A stretch of 8,021 nt of DNA from positions 1 through 8,021 of the forward strand of contig CAIKNB010000165.1 of assembly GCA_903828685.1 (NCBI GenBank), in the 5' to 3' direction. The position numbers and the translations under genes were made by a program. Positions within the stretch are counted from its first letter, which is position 1; each line of letters opens with the position of its first letter. Shown piece by piece: positions 5,399 through 8,021 of this stretch. Under the pieces are notes generated by a model. It did no database searches. It saw only the letters and a program-made list of their open reading frames with translations, and was not told the DNA's origin. This DNA is from Candidatus Uhrbacteria bacterium. GTDB lineage: Bacteria > Patescibacteriota > Patescibacteriia > 2-12-FULL-60-25.

Positions 5399-6709
5399 AT
5401 GCCAAATCCAATAAGATTTGATTGCTCCAACATGCTGCGCCAAGCCGTAGGGCTGCATGGCGCTGCGCCGGAAGAAATCAAAGCACACGCAGCTCAATTA
5501 GCCCAGGCTAAACAAAATTTGCTGCGCGAATGGAAACGCAAAGAGCAAGGCTGGTTAGGCTGTCCTGATGAGCGAAAAACCGTGGAATCTGTCCTCAAGC
5601 TGGCAAAACAGAAAAACCAGTTTAAGACCTGCTTGGTACTGGGGATCGGCGGATCTGATCTTGGAGCGCGCGCTGGCTATCAGGCTCTCAAAGCAACTAC
5701 CCAGGGTATGAAGTTGGCATTCGCCGGAGCCAACACCGATCCGGACGAGTTGAAGGAAATCCTGGACGGCTTTGATCTCAAGACTACGCTCGTCAACATC
5801 ATCTCCAAATCCGGCGACACGGTCGAACCCATGTCGGCCTTCCTTATCGTGCGTGAAGCACTGAAGAAAGCCGTGGGCAAAAAATTCGCGGAACATATCG
5901 TAGCCACAACCGATGCGAGTAACGGCTCTTTGCATGACCTGGCCAAGAAGGAAGGTTACGCCACGCTGCCCGTGCCAGGAAATATCGGCGGAAGATTTTC
6001 CGTCTTGACTCCGGTCGGACTTTTTCCGCTGGCTTGCGCTGGTATCGATATCAAAGCTCTGCTTTCCGGCGCCAAACTCATCCGCGACCAGTTTGTAAAA
6101 CAAGCGCCGGAAAAATCCGCAGTCGGAGCCTATGCTTTACTGCATGTACTGGCAGACCGCAAACGCAGACAAAATATCCACGTGCTCATGCCGTACAGCT
6201 CGCGCCTGCAGGAATTCGGCCGATGGTACCGCCAGATATGGGCCGAAAGTCTGGGTAAAAGAACGGACCTAAAAGGCGACCACGTGAACATCGGTCCGAC
6301 TCCGATCGCGGCTCTGGGCGCCACCGACCAGCACTCGCAAATCCAGCTCTACACCGAGGGGCCGAACAATAAAGTCATTACTTTTATCCAAGTCGCTAAG
6401 TTCAATTCCAAGTTGAGCATTCCTTCTTCGGTCAAGCAGCTCAAAGGCCTATCATATCTGTCCGATGTTCCGCTCCAGACCGTCATTCATGCCGAACGCG
6501 CGGCCACAGCCGAGGCGTTGAAGCTCAGCCATCGACCCAACGGCACGCTCATCATCCCGCAAGTGGACGCTCCGAGCTTGGGCGCGCTCTTCATGTTTTT
6601 CGAGCTTGCGACCGGTATGGCCGGCAAGCTCTATGGCATCAACACCTATGACCAGCCAGGCGTGGAGCAGGGGAAGATCGAGATGCGGCGCATGCTGGGT
6701 GGCAAGTGA
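5399..6709 (+). CDS. pgi: Glucose-6-phosphate isomerase
   Basis: PGI interconverts glucose 6-phosphate and fructose 6-phosphate in glycolysis and gluconeogenesis. The protein has 436 residues, matching the short bacterial type (about 450) rather than the E. coli-like form (about 550). Visible motifs are VLGIGGSDLGARA (80-92), the sugar-phosphate-binding ISKSGDTVEP (135-144), signature GNIGGRFSVLTPVG (194-207), FGRWYRQIWAESLGKR (273-288) with catalytic Glu283, ATDQHSQIQLYTEGP (308-322) with His312, and GVEQGK (421-426) with Lys426. All expected catalytic residues are present. The ATG at 5399 follows the PEBP gene by 11 nt with no Shine-Dalgarno site, so expression probably depends on the upstream transcript. 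It is the last gene of the run; no clear terminator is visible before the next promoter. Confidence 0.97.
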   Translation: MPNPIRFDCSNMLRQAVGLHGAAPEEIKAHAAQLAQAKQNLLREWKRKEQGWLGCPDERKTVESVLKLAKQKNQFKTCLVLGIGGSDLGARAGYQALKATTQGMKLAFAGANTDPDELKEILDGFDLKTTLVNIISKSGDTVEPMSAFLIVREALKKAVGKKFAEHIVATTDASNGSLHDLAKKEGYATLPVPGNIGGRFSVLTPVGLFPLACAGIDIKALLSGAKLIRDQFVKQAPEKSAVGAYALLHVLADRKRRQNIHVLMPYSSRLQEFGRWYRQIWAESLGKRTDLKGDHVNIGPTPIAALGATDQHSQIQLYTEGPNNKVITFIQVAKFNSKLSIPSSVKQLKGLSYLSDVPLQTVIHAERAATAEALKLSHRPNGTLIIPQVDAPSLGALFMFFELATGMAGKLYGINTYDQPGVEQGKIEMRRMLGGK

Positions 6710-6711
6710 TT

Positions 6712-6740
6712 TTGCACCAATCAGCCAAAAAAGGTAAAAT
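6712..6740 (+). promoter_or_regulatory. Putative promoter of the YtxH-like gene
   Basis: TAAAAT at 6735-6740 (5 of 6 to the -10 consensus) lies 17 nt after TTGCAC at 6712-6717 (3 of 6). It occupies the 58-nt gap after pgi. The predicted leader (about 6747-6767) has a tandem TTAACCA and no Shine-Dalgarno site. Confidence 0.5.
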
Positions 6741-6767
6741 CCAGACAATTAACCATTAACCAACCAT

Positions 6768-7097
6768 ATGACAGACAAAAAGAATCAGTCCCATTTGGGC
6801 CTCGGGCTCATGGTCGGCACAGCTATCGGCGTAGCCGCCGCCATCTTCGTGCAGAGCAAACAAGGCAAGGAGATGATTAAGGATGCGGATAAAAAAGCCG
6901 CTGTACTCCAGACAAAACTCATGAAGCAGCTCAAACACGCAGAAAAGATGACCAAAGCAAAATACGAAGACATGATCGATGAAGTCACCGAATACTATGT
7001 GAAGAGCAAGGACATCAGCAAGAAAGAAGTTCCGGAAATCAAACGCTACCTGATGAAGAAGTGGGTCGAAATCGAAAAGCAACTTAAGACCAAGTAG
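6768..7097 (+). CDS. YtxH-like small membrane protein
   Basis: This 109-residue protein has a short polar N-terminus, a glycine/alanine-rich membrane segment (about 10-28, GLGLMVGTAIGVAAAIFV), then SKQGKEM (30-36) and a long lysine- and glutamate-rich helix to the end. The Gly-rich segment followed by a QSKQGKE-type motif is the pattern of the YtxH family (general-stress-associated small proteins, exact role unknown). The charged helix is likely cytoplasmic. It has its own likely promoter and lies 2 nt before the next gene. The family call rests on this short pattern and length, so it is moderately sure. Confidence 0.75.
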   Translation: MTDKKNQSHLGLGLMVGTAIGVAAAIFVQSKQGKEMIKDADKKAAVLQTKLMKQLKHAEKMTKAKYEDMIDEVTEYYVKSKDISKKEVPEIKRYLMKKWVEIEKQLKTK

Positions 7098-7099
7098 CT

Positions 7100-7543
7100 T
7101 TGTCCAACACCGACTTTTTACGCAAAGCCGAGGCGGAACTGCTTCCGCCCGGTTTTGAGCACGGTCATATCTTCAGTTTCGAATCCAACGGTGAAATCTA
7201 CACTGTTGAAGTCGACGGTTGGAACAAGCAAACGCGCGAAGCCGTGGAGATATGCCAAAGCGAGGCAGGGGATAGCAGCTCGCCCAAACCCGGACAACGG
7301 CGCAAGCTCGCCAGCGACGTGCTTAAACTTACATTCCTCAAACAACTGGAACTCATCACGCGCGGACGCGTAGTGCTGACGAGCGAGGAAATGTATACCT
7401 GGTTCCACCGCACGCGTTCCTGGCTCTCCGCCGCCGCAAAATACTACGGCATCGACGTAGAGCTTAAACACTTGGACAAAAAGACCACACGCAAGCGCGT
7501 ACGCAACGTCATGCGCGATGCGCGCAAGGTCTTTAAGCCTTGA
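7100..7543 (+). CDS. Hypothetical 147-aa protein, possible nuclease-like fold
   Basis: I do not recognise a named family. The best start is TTG 7100, 2 nt after the YtxH-like gene, with no later in-frame ATG until residue 98. Residues 30-52 look like beta strands with acidic ends: EIYTVEVDG (32-40) and REAVEIC (46-52). A Lys/Arg-rich helix, RRKLASDVLKLTFLKQL (67-83), then strand RVVLTSEEMYTWF and helix SWLSAAAKYYGIDVEL follow. The order Asp39, Glu50, then a lysine helix resembles restriction-endonuclease-like (PD-(D/E)XK) folds, but the ExK motif is not canonical, so this is only a suggestion. The C-terminus is very basic (KKTTRKRVRNVMRDARK), which would suit nucleic-acid binding. Its end overlaps the convergent clp gene by 11 bp. 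Confidence 0.75.
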   Translation: MSNTDFLRKAEAELLPPGFEHGHIFSFESNGEIYTVEVDGWNKQTREAVEICQSEAGDSSSPKPGQRRKLASDVLKLTFLKQLELITRGRVVLTSEEMYTWFHRTRSWLSAAAKYYGIDVELKHLDKKTTRKRVRNVMRDARKVFKP

Positions 7544-8021
7544 ACACGATGGCGTCTTTTTGCGCGTCGACTTTGACTGCGGCGCCTTCTTTGATTTTTC
7601 CTTCGACCAGTTTAAGCGCCAGCTCATCCAATACCATGTCCTGGATCGTGCGCTTGAGCGGACGCGCGCCGAATGATGGATCATAACCTTTATCCGCCAA
7701 GAGTTTCTTGGCCTTGTCCGTAAATTCCAGCGTGATGTGTTTTTCCTTGAGGCGTGTCGCGAGTTGCGCGAGCTGAATATCCACGATCCTGACCAGGTCT
7801 TCGCGCGTGAGCGACTTGAACATGATTATCTCGTCGACGCGATTCAGGAATTCGGGACGAAAGCTGTCTTTGAGCAAGCCTAAAATCTGCGATTTGAGTC
7901 CGCTTTCGCTGTTCTTCTTTTTACTCTCGTCCGCGAAGCCGATTTCGCCGCCGCGCGTGCCGTATTCCAGTATGCGGTCAGAGCCGATATTCGAAGTCAT
8001 GATAATGATGGCGTTGCGGAA
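7533..8021 (-). CDS. ClpB/ClpC-type AAA+ unfoldase, C-terminal part, cut by window edge
   Basis: Only the last 162 residues are present; the frame is open to the window edge. ClpB/ClpC proteins are hexameric ATP-driven unfoldases, either disaggregases (ClpB) or feeders of the ClpP protease (ClpC). Visible parts of the second AAA+ domain are sensor 1, IIIMTSNIG (5-13), the arginine-finger region FRPEFLNRVDEII (54-66) with Arg61, and the D2 small domain with GYDPSFGARPLKRTIQ (112-127), which holds sensor 2 in GAR. The tail IKEGAAVKVD is the usual end. The EIGF stretch after sensor 1 recalls ClpC slightly more than ClpB, but the discriminating middle or P-loop regions lie outside. The stop is the TAA whose complement is at 7533-7535. 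There is no room for a terminator between it and the convergent gene. Confidence 0.92.
   Translation of the reverse strand, partial: FRNAIIIMTSNIGSDRILEYGTRGGEIGFADESKKKNSESGLKSQILGLLKDSFRPEFLNRVDEIIMFKSLTREDLVRIVDIQLAQLATRLKEKHITLEFTDKAKKLLADKGYDPSFGARPLKRTIQDMVLDELALKLVEGKIKEGAAVKVDAQKDAIVFKA

Noticed and set aside
7118..7684. Antisense open frame of 188 codons opposite the 147-aa gene and the clp end
   Set aside because: It overlaps two better-supported genes, shows no recognisable protein features, and reads as a shadow frame.
1..8021. CRISPR array, toxin-antitoxin pair, transposase or phage genes
   Set aside because: No regularly spaced repeats, no transposase or integrase motifs and no small toxin-like gene pairs were found on either strand.

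Overview
The window looks like an ordinary chromosomal stretch of a bacterium with a compact genome. Genes are tightly packed and many overlap. Shine-Dalgarno sites are scarce, GTG and TTG starts occur, and TGA is a normal stop (dnaX, both methyltransferases, pgi), so the standard bacterial code applies. GC is about 50-56% over most genes sampled by hand count. Small YtxH-like protein, stand-alone Cache protein, unknown short genes and few ribosome sites together would fit a Patescibacteria/CPR-type organism. That assignment is an inference; no rRNA or other phylogenetic marker is present to fix it.

Layout on the + strand: (1) 1-1410, the 3' part of dnaX (DNA polymerase III gamma/tau), whose stop codon overlaps a perfect TTGACA -35 box. 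(2) 1411-1730, an RNA region: a tRNA-Gln(CTG), its intrinsic terminator, a roughly 70% GC structured segment, and a second exact copy of the tRNA 3' end plus terminator. (3) 1731-2225, a small membrane-anchored single-Cache sensor-domain protein, followed by a terminator. (4) 2344-3294, a 316-residue protein of unknown function with helical ends, preceded by a 9-bp inverted repeat and followed by a terminator. (5) 3380-6709, a tightly packed likely operon: a SAM methyltransferase, rsmE (16S rRNA m3U1498 methyltransferase), a PEBP/YbhB-family lipoprotein and pgi (glucose-6-phosphate isomerase). (6) 6768-7543, a YtxH-like membrane protein and an unrecognised basic protein 2 nt apart, behind a plausible promoter. 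(7) On the - strand, 8021-7533, the C-terminal end of a ClpB/ClpC-type AAA+ unfoldase, which overlaps the preceding gene tail to tail by 11 bp.

Most genes are housekeeping (replication clamp loader, tRNA, rRNA modification, glycolysis, protein quality control) and form no single pathway. The most unusual part is 1511-1708. There the 3' half of the tRNA and its terminator are duplicated exactly (52 bp), flanking an inverted 12-nt piece of the T arm and a GC-rich segment that can fold into a multi-branched structure. A second point of interest is the PEBP gene, whose GC content drops abruptly just after its lipoprotein signal sequence.
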